64,000 bases of DNA from AP-15 sp963732095 (GCA_963732095.1 CAVSZA010000069.1:54284-118283); one strand, 5' to 3'. Positions 34,197 through 42,927 are shown, numbered from the stretch's first letter. Made by a program: numbers and translations. The notes: generated from the sequence alone by a model not told the origin.

Positions 34197-34715
34197 GACA
34201 ACTCCTGCCTTAGAGCGTGCGTGTGGGGACCGATTTCATCGACGTTGCGTTTGATCGCCATCCGGTCGAGCTTGTCGAGCGGTAGCGCGGTGAAAAGCCT
34301 GATGCGGGTTTCGAGCGCGTGAAAGGCAATTCGGAAACACGCGGTTTTTCTCGGCTTCGGCGCCCTCTGCCGCGGCGGGGTCTGGCACGCCCCAATGGGC
34401 GGTCACCGGGTTGCCGGGCCAGACCGGACAGGCTTCGTTGGCGGCCCGGTCACAGACGGTGAAGACGAAATCCTTCTGCGGTGCACCCGGTTTGGCGAAC
34501 TCGTCCCAGCTCTTGCTGCGCAGTCCTCCGGTCGGGAGATGGGACTTTTCGAGGAGGTCGAGCGCCATGGGATGCACGGCATCCTTTGGAAAGCTGCCGG
34601 CGCTGTAGGCCTTGAACCGGCCCTCGCCCCAGTGATCGAGAAGCGCTTCGGCCATGATGCTCCTGGCCGAGTTGCCCGTGCAGAGAAAAAGGACGTTATA
34701 GGGCCTGTCAGCCAC
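34193..34715 (-). pseudogene. arsC: thioredoxin-type arsenate reductase ArsC, frameshifted near its end
   Basis: The N-terminal part (YNVLFLCTGNSARSIMAEAL) has the low-molecular-weight phosphatase loop CTGNSARS. Then come SAGSFPKDAVHP and WDEFAKPGAPQKDFVFTVCD, with the resolving Cys region ANEACPVWPGNP. After about residue 125 (EKNRVF) the frame is lost near 34338. The expected end (RIAFHALETRIRLFTALPLD, then KLDRMAIKRNVDEIG) is in another frame and stops at 34193, overlapping acr3 by ATGA. One extra base explains it. The catalytic core is intact, so the product may work even if the shift is real. Confidence 0.8.
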
Positions 34716-34724
34716 GAGCCGCTC

Positions 34725-35225
34725 CTAGCCAGCGCAGCACGACGGCGCGCAGCAGGCCTGTGCAGCCGGCTCCGGCGCGAGTTCCGCAATCGACGGTTCG
34801 CAGCACACCGCGCGCTCGCTTGCTTCCCTGAGCTTCGCGAGCGATCCCTCGCCGTAGACGGTGGCCTCGCCATAGGTGAAGAAGGTTTCCCAGGGCACGC
34901 CTTGCGGGTCGGCGATCCACTGCTTGTCGGATTTGGCGTAGCAGCAGGTGGCGGCCTTTGCTTCGACGATCGGCCGCTCGGCCCGGCTGAGGCGGTCGTA
35001 GACTTCGGTTAGCTCCTCCTGGTCCTCTGCCTGAATGCCTAGATGCGAGATGCCGCTGGCGCCGACGCCGCGCTTGCTGATCGCAAAGTTGACCCGCGGA
35101 TCTTCGAGCATCCACTTCGCGTAATCGTCCTTGACGACGGTCGGCTCGGCGGCAAACAGCACCGAGTAGAAGCGGATCGACTGAGCCAAATCGTCAACGG
35201 ATACGTGTACGTGCAGGCGTTTCAT
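34725..35225 (-). CDS. arsI: ArsI/CadI-type vicinal oxygen chelate protein, C-As lyase
   Basis: From the ATG at 35225 the protein has 166 residues. It shows the VOC fold with metal ligands His5/His7 (MKRLHVHVSVDDL), His61 (SHLGIQAED) and Glu near residue 115 (WETFFTYGE). Cys94-Cys95 in KAATCCYAKSDKQW match the vicinal Cys pair of ArsI that binds trivalent organoarsenicals. ArsI is an Fe(II) dioxygenase that splits methyl- and aryl-arsenic bonds. The C-terminal tail has further Cys pairs (CCEP, ACCAPSCC). Its start overlaps the arsR end by 32 bases. Confidence 0.88.
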   Translation of the reverse strand: MKRLHVHVSVDDLAQSIRFYSVLFAAEPTVVKDDYAKWMLEDPRVNFAISKRGVGASGISHLGIQAEDQEELTEVYDRLSRAERPIVEAKAATCCYAKSDKQWIADPQGVPWETFFTYGEATVYGEGSLAKLREASERAVCCEPSIAELAPEPAAQACCAPSCCAG

Positions 35226-35562
35226 CGGACGCTCCTTTGGCAAAGGAATCGGCGGGATTACAGACCGGTACGCATGCGCCGCGGCCGCAGCAATTCTCGG
35301 TCAGATAGGCCATCAGTTCGTTCATCGTGCCGTACTCGGCGGAATAAATGAGCTGGCGGCTCAAGCGCCGTTGCGTGATCAAGCCGGCATGCACGAGTTG
35401 CTGCAGGTGAAAGGACAGCGAGGAGGGCATTACGCCGAGCTTCTCGGCGATGACGCCCGCCGGCAGCCCCTCCGGGCCGCAGGTCACCAGCAACCGGAAA
35501 AGTTCGATCCGGGTTTCCTGGGCTAGAGCGCCGAGCGCAGAGATCGCGCGTTTCTGATCCAT
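35194..35562 (-). CDS. arsR: ArsR-family arsenic-responsive repressor
   Basis: The 122 residues start MDQKRAISALGALAQETRIE. The helix-turn-helix is at GVIAEKLGVMPSSLSFHLQQ, followed by the wing LITQRRLSRQLIYSAEYGTM. No Cys is in the DNA-binding helix. Instead a C-terminal cluster ENCCGRGACVPVC is present, as in the ArsR type that binds As(III) with C-terminal cysteines. It heads arsI-arsC-acr3-MFS and is divergent from arsM. A palindrome in the shared promoter region is its probable operator. Confidence 0.92.
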   Translation of the reverse strand: MDQKRAISALGALAQETRIELFRLLVTCGPEGLPAGVIAEKLGVMPSSLSFHLQQLVHAGLITQRRLSRQLIYSAEYGTMNELMAYLTENCCGRGACVPVCNPADSFAKGASDETPARTRIR

Positions 35563-35632
35563 TTGGCTGTTACAAAAATTTCATGTTTCAACAACAATCA
35601 AATTTATTGACCCGGCACGGTTTGTCAAGCAC

Positions 35633-35652
35633 ATTTCGCAAATTATCGAAAT
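35633..35652. promoter_or_regulatory. probable ArsR operator between arsR and arsM
   Basis: ATTTCG at 35633-35638 and CGAAAT at 35647-35652 form an inverted repeat with an 8-base AT-rich spacer. It lies in the 120-base gap between the divergent arsR and arsM starts. The right half, TTATCGAAAT, recurs exactly at 31187-31196 in front of the aioA remnant. Confidence 0.5.
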
Positions 35653-35683
35653 TAGGTCCGGTGCCATGGCGGACGGAGCGATC

Positions 35684-36466
35684 ATGAACACGACCGAGGT
35701 CAAGGAGCTAGTCCGCGGCTGGTACGGCAGCGTCGCTGCCGGCAGCTCGGGCTGTTGCGGCGCTAGCGCCACGCCTCAGGACGCTTCCTGCAGCATGGGC
35801 TATTCCGAGGCGGAGCTGGTCTCTCTGCCGGAAGGCGCGGATCTCGGGCTAGGTTGCGGCAACCCGCAGGCGCTCGCGGCCATGCGCCCCGGCGAGGTCG
35901 TCGTCGATCTCGGCAGCGGCGCGGGGATCGACTGCTTCCTGGCGGCGCAGCAAGTCGGGCCGGCGGGCCACGTCATCGGCGTCGACATGACGCATGAGAT
36001 GCTGGCAAAGGCGCGGGCCAACGCCGAGCGGGTCGGGGCTGCCAATGTCGAGTTCCGCCTCGGCGAGATCGAGCACCTGCCGGTCGCCGACAACACCGCC
36101 GACGTCGTGATCTCGAATTGCGTCATCAACCTCGTTCCCGACAAGGAGCAGGTCTACCGCGAGGCGTTCCGCGTGCTGAAACCGAGTGGACGCATCGCCA
36201 TCACCGACGTGGTGAATACCGCGCCGCTGCCGCCCGAGTTCGCCTCGGACGCGACATTGCTCTGCGCATGCTTGGCGGGCGCCGCCACGATTCGGCAGAT
36301 CGAGGACTGGCTCGGAGCAGCGGGCTTCCTTGGTATCCGTATCACCATCAAGCCGGGTAGCCGCGAGCTCGTCGAGAGCTGGGCGCCCGGCCGGGGCATC
36401 GAAGATTATGCCGCCTCCGCCACAATCGAGGGCCGGAAGCCCGGCGGCTGCCCGTTTGAAAGATGA
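35684..36466 (+). CDS. arsM: arsenite S-adenosylmethionine methyltransferase
   Basis: From the ATG at 35684 (MNTTEVKELVRGWYGSVAAG) the protein has 260 residues. Cys pairs near residues 24-40 (SGCCGAS and DASC), then GLGCGNPQALAAMRPGEVVV and the SAM motif DLGSGAGIDCFLAAQQVG are ArsM-like. A Cys in VISNCVINLVPDKEQVYREA and one in LLCACLAGA match the As(III)-binding Cys of ArsM. It methylates arsenite to methyl- and dimethyl-arsenicals. It is divergent from arsR. An ATG six codons earlier (35666, MADGAIM) is possible. Confidence 0.92.
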   Translation: MNTTEVKELVRGWYGSVAAGSSGCCGASATPQDASCSMGYSEAELVSLPEGADLGLGCGNPQALAAMRPGEVVVDLGSGAGIDCFLAAQQVGPAGHVIGVDMTHEMLAKARANAERVGAANVEFRLGEIEHLPVADNTADVVISNCVINLVPDKEQVYREAFRVLKPSGRIAITDVVNTAPLPPEFASDATLLCACLAGAATIRQIEDWLGAAGFLGIRITIKPGSRELVESWAPGRGIEDYAASATIEGRKPGGCPFER

Positions 36467-36494
36467 GGGAAGATCTTCCGCGCTCTCCAGCCCT

Positions 36495-36534
36495 CTGTCA
36501 TAATAACGCAATAAAACTGTCATCTAACTGTCCG
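36495..36534 (+). promoter_or_regulatory. Pho box upstream of pstS, three phased half-sites
   Basis: CTGTCAT at 36495-36501, CTGTCAT at 36517-36523 and CTGTCCG at 36528-36534 are spaced 22 and 11 bases apart, that is, by whole 11-bp steps. This matches the PhoB direct-repeat site (CTGTCAT, four AT-rich bases, CTGTCAT). They lie 67-106 bases before the pstS start, and phoB itself is in the window. Confidence 0.85.
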
Positions 36535-36600
36535 CTACGGGACGTACTAATGCGGCGTTAACTGGTTGCGACCGGTTCGGTCGGCCCTCCCTCTTTGAAG

Positions 36601-37662
36601 ATGGAGCAAACCGTGAACGCTTTTCGCATTGCACTCTTTGGGATGGCCGGCGCTGCCGCGATCGGCCTTGCTGCGCAGGCGGCCGAAATCTCCGGTGCCG
36701 GCGCCACATTCCCTTACCCGATTTATGCGAAGTGGGCGGAGGCCTATGCGGCCAAGACGGGAATGAAGTTGAATTACCAGTCGATCGGTTCGGGAGGCGG
36801 CATTGCGCAGATCAATGCGAGAACGGTCGATTTTGGCGCCTCGGATATGCCGTTGAAGCCGGAAGAGCTCGAGAAGAACGGTCTCACCCAATTTCCGCCG
36901 GTGATCGGCGGCGAGGTGATGGTCGTCAATCTGCCGGGCGTCCAGCCGGGCCAAATGACGCTCGATGGTCCAACAATCGCCAACATCTATCTCGGCAAGA
37001 TCACCAAATGGAGTGATCCGGCCATCGCCAAGCTCAATCCCGGCATGAAGCTGCCCGACACCGCAATCGCCGTGGTCCACCGCTCCGACGGCTCCGGCAC
37101 TACCTTCATCTTCACCAATTATCTTTCGAAGGTGAGCCCGGAGTGGAAAGACAAGGTCAGCGAGGGCACCTCTGTCCAATGGCCGGTCGGTCTCGGCGGC
37201 AAGGGAAACGAGGGCGTCGCGGCGCTGACGTCGCGAACGGCGGGTGCCATAGGCTATGTCGAATACGCCTATGCGCTGCAGAACAAAATGGTCCACACCA
37301 AGCTCGTCAATCACGATGGCGCGGCATTGGAGCCCGGTATCGAGGTGTTCCAGGCCGCCGCCGCCAATGCAGATTGGAAGAGCGCGCCCGGGTTTTATCT
37401 GATCCTCACCAATCAGCCCGGTAAGGAGACCTGGCCGATTACGGGTGCGACCTTCATTTTGATGCACAAGAAGCAGGAGCATCCGGACCGGGCGAAAGAG
37501 GTGCTGACCTTCTTTGATTGGGCCTATAAGAACGGCGCCCAACTGGCGGAGTTGCTAGACTATGTTCCGATGCCGCCGAGTGCCGTCACGGTCTTCGAAG
37601 ACAGCTGGAAGCAGATCGTTGGACCCGACGGCAAGCCGGTGTGGGACGGACATTCATCCTGA
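36601..37662 (+). CDS. pstS: phosphate ABC transporter, periplasmic binding protein
   Basis: From the ATG at 36601 the protein has 353 residues. After a signal peptide ending GLAAQA comes the PstS start AEISGAGATFPYPIYAKWAE. SIGSGGGIAQINARTVDFGA and SDMPL carry phosphate-binding residues. VVHRSDGSGTTFIFTNYLSK and AGAIGYVEYAYA follow. It binds phosphate with high affinity and hands it to PstC/PstA. A GTG at 36613 is the other likely start. It heads pstSCAB-phoU-phoB and is preceded by a Pho box. Confidence 0.95.
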   Translation: MEQTVNAFRIALFGMAGAAAIGLAAQAAEISGAGATFPYPIYAKWAEAYAAKTGMKLNYQSIGSGGGIAQINARTVDFGASDMPLKPEELEKNGLTQFPPVIGGEVMVVNLPGVQPGQMTLDGPTIANIYLGKITKWSDPAIAKLNPGMKLPDTAIAVVHRSDGSGTTFIFTNYLSKVSPEWKDKVSEGTSVQWPVGLGGKGNEGVAALTSRTAGAIGYVEYAYALQNKMVHTKLVNHDGAALEPGIEVFQAAAANADWKSAPGFYLILTNQPGKETWPITGATFILMHKKQEHPDRAKEVLTFFDWAYKNGAQLAELLDYVPMPPSAVTVFEDSWKQIVGPDGKPVWDGHSS

Positions 37663-37722
37663 CGTTAGGGATCGGAGGCCTCTTGCCTCCCGTTCTCTCC
37701 TTGGTAACGTTTGGGTCACGTC

Positions 37723-38697
37723 ATGGCGGCTGAGACTGTCGTCGTTGGCCGCGTAAGGGTCTCTAGCCGGCGCGGTGGTGTAATCGGCGACGTCGTTTTC
37801 CGGTCGCTTACTTTTCTGTTTGCGGCGCTTGTCCTGTTGATCCTCGGCGGCGTCATCGTTGCGCTGCTCGACGGGGCGCTGCCGGCCTTCCGAACTTTTG
37901 GCCTCTCCTTCGTCGTGACCGAGGTTTGGAACCCGGTCACCGAAAAGTTCGGAGCACTCGCCCCAATTTACGGCACGCTCGTGACCTCCGCCATCGCCAT
38001 GCTGGTCGGGATTCCGGTGGCCTTCGGAGTCGCGATGTTCATCACCGAGATTTGCCCCCTCTGGCTGAAACGGCCGCTCGCTACGATGATCGAACTGTTG
38101 GCGGCAATTCCAAGCATCATTTACGGCATATGGGGCCTGTTTGTATTCGCGCCGTTCGTACAGCAATACATCGAACCAGCGATCATCGATACCTTCGGGC
38201 AGATCCCGGGAATTGGGGTGCTGTTCGCCGGTCCGCCGTTGGGAATCGGCATCCTGACCGCCGGTTTCATCCTCGCCATCATGGTGTTGCCGTTCATCTC
38301 GTCGATCATGCGCGACGTGTTCGAGACCGTGCCGCCGATGTTGAAGGAAAGTGCCTACGGTCTCGGCGCCACTCGCACCGAAGTCGTCCTGCGGGTTGTC
38401 CTGCCTTTCACCCGCATCGGTGTCGTCGGCGGCATCATGCTCGGCCTCGGACGGGCGCTCGGCGAGACCATGGCCGTCACCTTCGTCATTGGCAATGCGC
38501 ACAGCATCAGCGCCTCGATCCTGCAGCCGGGAACCACGATATCGGCCTCGCTCGCAAACGAATTCACCGAGGCCTTCGGCGATCTCTATCGGTCGTCGTT
38601 GATCGCGCTCGGTTTCATCCTCTTCGTCATCACTTTCATCGTGCTGGCAATCGCAAAACTGATGCTGCTGCGGCTGCAAAAGCAGGCGGGCACCTGA
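37723..38697 (+). CDS. pstC: phosphate ABC transporter permease PstC
   Basis: From the ATG at 37723 the protein has 324 residues and six helices, starting SLTFLFAALVLLILGGVIVA. GTLVTSAIAMLVGIPVAFGV and the coupling-loop block KESAYGLGATRTEVVLRVVL (EAA motif) are typical. FTRIGVVGGIMLGLGRALGE and TMAVTFVIGNA are the family signature. It forms the inner-membrane channel with PstA. It is 61 bases after pstS and four bases before pstA. Confidence 0.94.
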   Translation: MAAETVVVGRVRVSSRRGGVIGDVVFRSLTFLFAALVLLILGGVIVALLDGALPAFRTFGLSFVVTEVWNPVTEKFGALAPIYGTLVTSAIAMLVGIPVAFGVAMFITEICPLWLKRPLATMIELLAAIPSIIYGIWGLFVFAPFVQQYIEPAIIDTFGQIPGIGVLFAGPPLGIGILTAGFILAIMVLPFISSIMRDVFETVPPMLKESAYGLGATRTEVVLRVVLPFTRIGVVGGIMLGLGRALGETMAVTFVIGNAHSISASILQPGTTISASLANEFTEAFGDLYRSSLIALGFILFVITFIVLAIAKLMLLRLQKQAGT

Positions 38698-38701
38698 TGC
38701 C

Positions 38702-39544
38702 ATGAATGTCTACGCCCGCCGCCGCATTGTGAATGGCACGATCATGACCCTGTCGGTCGTGGCGACCGCCTTCGGACTTCTTTGGCTGGTCCTTGTTCTG
38801 TGGACACTTCTGGAGAACGGGATCACCGCGATAACCCCGGCACTATTTTCCCAAATGACCCCGCCGCCCGGCAGCGCAGGCGGCTTGCTGAATGCGATCT
38901 TCGGCAGCGTCGTGATGACCTTCGTCGGGACCCTGATCGGGACGCCGACAGGCATTCTGGCCGGCACCTTCCTCGCGGAGTACAGCCGGGGCAGCCGCTT
39001 TGGCGAGGTCGTCCGCTTTATCAACGACATTTTGCTGAGCGCACCTTCGATCATCGTCGGGCTCTTCGTCTACGAATTGATGGTCGTTCCGATGGGGCAC
39101 TTCTCGGCCTGGGCCGGGGCTGTCGCTCTCGCCATTATCGTGATCCCGGTCGTGGTGCGGACCACCGAAGACATGCTCAACCTGGTCCCGAACTCGCTGC
39201 GCGAAGCAGCTTCGGCGCTCGGCTCGCCCAAGTGGAAAGTGATCGTGATGGTCTCTTACCGCGCGGCGATCCAGGGAATGGTGACCGGCGTCATGCTCGC
39301 GGTCGCGCGCATTGCCGGCGAGACGGCGCCGCTACTCTTCACCGCGCTCAACGACCAGTTCTGGAGCACCAATCTCAATGCGCCGATGGCGAACCTGCCG
39401 GTTGTCATCTTCCAGTTTGCGATGAGCCCTTATGCCGATTGGCAGACGCTGGCATGGGGCGGTGCGCTGCTGATCACAATCACGGTCCTGGTTCTCAACA
39501 TCAGCGCCCGCGTCATCGCTTCCTGGGGCACGTTCAAGCAATGA
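38702..39544 (+). CDS. pstA: phosphate ABC transporter permease PstA
   Basis: This 280-residue permease has helices from SVVATAFGLLWLVLVLWTLL. VGTLIGTPTGILAGTFLAEY, then NDILLSAPSIIVGLFVYELM, and the coupling loop LREAASALGSPKWKVIVMVS are PstA features. IARIAGETAPLLFTALNDQF is the conserved late helix. It pairs with PstC and overlaps pstB by four bases (ATGA). Confidence 0.94.
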   Translation: MNVYARRRIVNGTIMTLSVVATAFGLLWLVLVLWTLLENGITAITPALFSQMTPPPGSAGGLLNAIFGSVVMTFVGTLIGTPTGILAGTFLAEYSRGSRFGEVVRFINDILLSAPSIIVGLFVYELMVVPMGHFSAWAGAVALAIIVIPVVVRTTEDMLNLVPNSLREAASALGSPKWKVIVMVSYRAAIQGMVTGVMLAVARIAGETAPLLFTALNDQFWSTNLNAPMANLPVVIFQFAMSPYADWQTLAWGGALLITITVLVLNISARVIASWGTFKQ

Positions 39545-40371
39545 GCCGATCCACTGCGCTGCAAGCAATGCCGAACTCACGACCCGATTTGCAGCGGACG
39601 GAGGCACCGCCTGCCCCCCGTCAAAAAGTGCTGATCCGCAACGTCGATTTTTATTACGGCGCGTTCAAGGCCCTGAAGAACATAACGATGCCGCTGCACG
39701 ACAGGAGGGTTACCGCTTTCATCGGTCCGTCCGGCTGTGGCAAGTCAACGCTGCTTCGCGTCCTCAACAGAATTTACGAACTGTACCCCGGCCAACGGGC
39801 GACCGGAGAGGTTCTGGTCGACAACGAAAACATCTTGTCGCCGGGGTTGGATCTCAATCTGCTGCGGGCGAGGATCGGCATGGTGTTTCAGAAGCCGACA
39901 CCTTTTCCGATGTCGGTATACGACAACATCGCCTTCGGTGTCCGACTCTACGAAAGCCTCCCGCGCCACGAGCTAGCCGAGCGCGTTGAGTTGGCGTTGC
40001 GTCGCGCCGCCCTTTGGGAAGAGGTCAGAGACAAGTTGCAACAAAGCGGACTCAGTCTGTCGGGCGGCCAGCAGCAACGGTTATGCATCGCGCGCGCCGT
40101 AGCCGTCCGGCCGGAGATCCTGCTGCTCGACGAGCCTGCCTCGGCACTGGACCCGATTTCGACGCAGCGCATCGAAGAGCTGATCGCCGAGTTGAAAGCG
40201 GATTACTCTATAGCGATCGTCACGCACAACATGCAGCAGGCGGCGCGGACTTCGGATTACACTGCGTTCATGTATCTCGGTGAGCTGATCGAGTTTGATG
40301 AAACCGAGCGCATCTTTACGCACCCGAAAGAGAAACATACCGAAGATTACATCACGGGCCGGTTCGGCTGA
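39541..40371 (+). CDS. pstB: phosphate ABC transporter ATP-binding protein
   Basis: From the ATG at 39541 the protein has 276 residues. Walker A is GPSGCGKST, the Q-loop is MVFQKPTPFPMSVYDNIAFG, the ABC signature is LSGGQQQRL and Walker B is ILLLDEPASALDP. IVTHNMQQAARTSDYTAFMY is the PstB-specific switch region. The N-terminal 25 residues are a Pro/Ser-rich extension. It hydrolyses ATP for phosphate import. The start overlaps the pstA stop (ATGA). Confidence 0.95.
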   Translation: MSRSTALQAMPNSRPDLQRTEAPPAPRQKVLIRNVDFYYGAFKALKNITMPLHDRRVTAFIGPSGCGKSTLLRVLNRIYELYPGQRATGEVLVDNENILSPGLDLNLLRARIGMVFQKPTPFPMSVYDNIAFGVRLYESLPRHELAERVELALRRAALWEEVRDKLQQSGLSLSGGQQQRLCIARAVAVRPEILLLDEPASALDPISTQRIEELIAELKADYSIAIVTHNMQQAARTSDYTAFMYLGELIEFDETERIFTHPKEKHTEDYITGRFG

Positions 40372-40397
40372 TTTGATCGAAAGTGAGGAGTTGGCCG

Positions 40398-41120
40398 ATG
40401 GCTTCAGAGCACATTGTCAGAGGATATGAAGAGGAACTGCGCAAGCTCAACAACACGGTCGCCGAAATGGGCGGACTTGCCGAAAACCAGCTAGGCAGGG
40501 CGATCGAGGCCGTAATGACGCGCGACACCGAGCTTGCGGCGCGCGTCGTCGAAGGCGATGTCAAAGTCGACCAGCTCGAACGCGAGCTCGACAATCTCGC
40601 GATTCGGCTCCTCGCGCTACGGCAACCGGTGGCGCGCGACCTGCGCGAGATTTTCTCCGCGCTGAAGATCGCGAGCGACCTCGAGCGAATTGGTGATTAC
40701 GCCGCAAACGTGGCCAAGCGTTCGATTGCCCTCAGCCAGACGCCCGCAGTCAGGCCGGTCTACGCCCTGCCGCGCATGGCGCATTTGGCCCAAATTCAGA
40801 TCAAAGACGTTTTGGACAGTTACGTGCAACGCGACGCCGACAAGGCATATTCCGTGTGGAAGCGCGACACCGAGCTCGACGAGATGTATTCGAGTCTTTT
40901 CCGCGAACTGCTCACTTACATGATGGAAGATCCGCGCAGCATCGGCTCTTGCACCCATCTTCTGTTTATGGCGAAGAACATCGAAAGAATCGGTGATCAT
41001 GCAACGAATATTGCAGAAAACTTGTACTACTTGGTGAACGGAACACCGCTGGAGGAGGCGCGGCCGAAAGGCGATGTGTCGAGCCTCGAGGTCATGACGC
41101 CGGGCCGAGCCTCGCAATGA
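40398..41120 (+). CDS. phoU: phosphate signalling protein PhoU
   Basis: From the ATG at 40398 the protein has 240 residues in two PhoU repeats: LRKLNNTVAEMGGLAENQLG through LRQPVARDLREIFSALKIAS, and AYSVWKRDTELDEMYSSLF through HLLFMAKNIERIGDHATNIA. The E/D-x3-D metal-cluster motifs (DLERIGDYAAN and NIERIGDHATN) are intact. It represses PhoR signalling when phosphate is plentiful and limits Pst uptake. It overlaps phoB by four bases. Confidence 0.95.
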   Translation: MASEHIVRGYEEELRKLNNTVAEMGGLAENQLGRAIEAVMTRDTELAARVVEGDVKVDQLERELDNLAIRLLALRQPVARDLREIFSALKIASDLERIGDYAANVAKRSIALSQTPAVRPVYALPRMAHLAQIQIKDVLDSYVQRDADKAYSVWKRDTELDEMYSSLFRELLTYMMEDPRSIGSCTHLLFMAKNIERIGDHATNIAENLYYLVNGTPLEEARPKGDVSSLEVMTPGRASQ

Positions 41121-41812
41121 TAAAGCCGCTGGTCCTGATCGTCGAAGACGAGGCTCCGCTCGTCACTATGCTGCGTTACAATCTCGAAAAAGAGGGCTTT
41201 CAAGTCTGCGAAGCCGGCGATGGCGAGGAGGCGCTCGTGCAAATCGCCGAACGCAAGCCCGATCTCGTGCTGCTCGACTGGATGCTGCCGTTGGTCTCGG
41301 GGATCGAGGTTTGCCGCCGCATCCGGCGGTCTCCCGAAACCCGCTCGCTGCCGGTCATCATCCTGACGGCGCGCGGCGAGGAAACCGACCGGGTGCGCGG
41401 GCTCGACAGCGGTGCCGACGACTATGTTGTCAAACCGTTCAGCCCGAGCGAACTCGTCGCGCGGCTGCGCGCGGTGATGCGGCGCGCTCAGCCCGGCGGC
41501 GCACAAAACGTGTTGCAGTTCGCCGATGTGGAAGTGGATACGGCCGCCCATCGGGTGTCGCGCGGAGGTAGGCCGATCCATCTCGGCCCCACGGAGTTTC
41601 GCCTGCTTCGTTATCTGATCACGCATCCCGGGCGGGTCTTCTCGCGCGAGCAATTGTTGGATGCGGTCTGGGGCCAGGATGTCTATGTCGAAGCGCGGAC
41701 TGTCGATGTTCACATCCGCCGCCTGCGCAAAGCGCTGAACGCCGACGACGCCGTCGATGTCGTGCGCACGGTCCGCTCGGCCGGCTACGCTCTGGACCAT
41801 CCTGTTGGATGA
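41117..41812 (+). CDS. phoB: phosphate regulon response regulator PhoB
   Basis: The 231 residues hold a receiver domain with the acidic pocket (Glu10/Asp11) and phospho-acceptor Asp54 in LVLLDWMLPLVSG, plus Thr in ILTARGEE and Lys in VVKPFSPSEL. An OmpR/PhoB winged helix (HLGPTEFRLLRYLITHPGRV, then VEARTVDVHIRRLRKAL) follows. PhoR-phosphorylated PhoB binds Pho boxes such as the one before pstS. The start overlaps the phoU stop by ATGA. Confidence 0.95.
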   Translation: MIKPLVLIVEDEAPLVTMLRYNLEKEGFQVCEAGDGEEALVQIAERKPDLVLLDWMLPLVSGIEVCRRIRRSPETRSLPVIILTARGEETDRVRGLDSGADDYVVKPFSPSELVARLRAVMRRAQPGGAQNVLQFADVEVDTAAHRVSRGGRPIHLGPTEFRLLRYLITHPGRVFSREQLLDAVWGQDVYVEARTVDVHIRRLRKALNADDAVDVVRTVRSAGYALDHPVG

Positions 41813-41846
41813 TATGCGTGCCTGGCGCCTCGGCCCGGCACGCGCT

Positions 41847-42197
41847 TTAATCGACGACGATTCGGATCAGCTGATCGGTGGCGCGTCGTCGAGCGGTTTG
41901 GGCTAGTGCGGCGCGAAATACCGCAGCGGTCGCTTCGTCCGGTGCTGCCACGCGGACTTCGACCCCGGAGGCGCAGGCGCGCACCGCGGCCGGGCCGACC
42001 CGATCGATTGCGAAAATGGCGAGCGAGACCGGATCCGGGGTTTCCATCTCGGATCCCGGCGCAAATCTGTGCATCAGAATTTTTCGCCAATCTCCGATGC
42101 GCGTCCGGCCGCGTGAACCGCGCTTATTCGCAAAACGGTTCAAGCTTTCCTCGAAGCCATTTTTCCGAGTGCCCGGCCAAGTTGCTTTTCTAGCCAT
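41847..42197 (-). CDS. hypothetical protein
   Basis: The 116-residue frame is convergent with phoB. The N-terminal 40 residues are Arg/Lys-rich and irregular. The second part (PDPVSLAIFAIDRVGPAAVR, then VEVRVAAPDEATAAVFRAAL) looks like folded protein and ends LIRIVVD. A shorter start at the Met of MHRFAPGSEMETPD is possible. I do not recognise a family. An opposite-strand frame over the same bases looks less natural, so I keep this one with low confidence. Confidence 0.35.
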   Translation of the reverse strand: MARKATWPGTRKNGFEESLNRFANKRGSRGRTRIGDWRKILMHRFAPGSEMETPDPVSLAIFAIDRVGPAAVRACASGVEVRVAAPDEATAAVFRAALAQTARRRATDQLIRIVVD

Positions 42198-42312
42198 TAG
42201 AGCGCGATCCTAACCTGAAAGGCGATCAGTACCATAAGTTGATGACCGTTTTGCGAACGTCGCCCACATTTGGGGCTCGAAAAACTGTAACATACAATTT
42301 ATAGAATGAGCA

Positions 42313-42927
42313 TTGGGCCAACTAGGTAAAGGAAGTCACGTGTACGCGGGGGCGACGGTGTTTTTTGGTCTTTGGTTGCAAAAGCCGATGCGAATAGCGG
42401 CTGCGAACCCGAGCGGGCGGCGCTTTGCCGACGCGCTCGCACGGTGCGTCGAACTCGAGCGGCCCGGGGCGGTGCTCGAACTCGGTGCCGGAACCGGGAG
42501 CCTCACGCGCGGGCTCGTTCGCGCCGGCTGCCCGCCCGATCGCATCATTGCCGTTGAGAGCGAGCCGCGGCTCGCAGCGGTGCTGCGCAGTGAATTCCCG
42601 AGGATGCGGGTGATCGAAGGTGACGCGACCCGAATCGATGAATATTTCCCGGGTCGCGGCGAGCGGTTGGCCGCGGTCGTCTCCAGCCTCCCGATCAAGT
42701 GGTTTCCGCTAGAGGCGCAGCGAGCCGTCGTCAAGCCGTGTCTCGAGCTATTGGGTCCGGGCGGACGGTTTCTGCAGATGACCAACGCGTTTTCCTCGCC
42801 CCTGCCAATGGAACGGCTCGGGATTGCCGGCCGAGAGATTTGCCGGGTCTGGCTCAATCTGCTTCCGGCACAGATTTGGGCCTATTCGCAAAAATCCGAA
42901 CCGCTTGCCGCAAACCGGCCGTCGTGA
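42313..42927 (+). CDS. PmtA-like phospholipid N-methyltransferase or rRNA adenine methylase-like SAM enzyme
   Basis: From a TTG at 42313 (a GTG at 42340 is possible) the protein has 204 residues. The SAM fold is clear: GAVLELGAGTGSLTRGLVRA, then IIAVESEPRLAAVL, VIEGDATRIDEYF and AVVSSLPIKWFPLEAQRAVV. SLP in place of NPPY argues against DNA or rRNA adenine methylation. It fits PmtA-type phosphatidylethanolamine methyltransferases, as does the N-terminal helix ATVFFGLWLQKPMRIAAANP. It overlaps the next gene (GTGA) and is probably co-transcribed with the PlcP-like and glycosyltransferase genes. Confidence 0.65.
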   Translation: MGQLGKGSHVYAGATVFFGLWLQKPMRIAAANPSGRRFADALARCVELERPGAVLELGAGTGSLTRGLVRAGCPPDRIIAVESEPRLAAVLRSEFPRMRVIEGDATRIDEYFPGRGERLAAVVSSLPIKWFPLEAQRAVVKPCLELLGPGGRFLQMTNAFSSPLPMERLGIAGREICRVWLNLLPAQIWAYSQKSEPLAANRPS

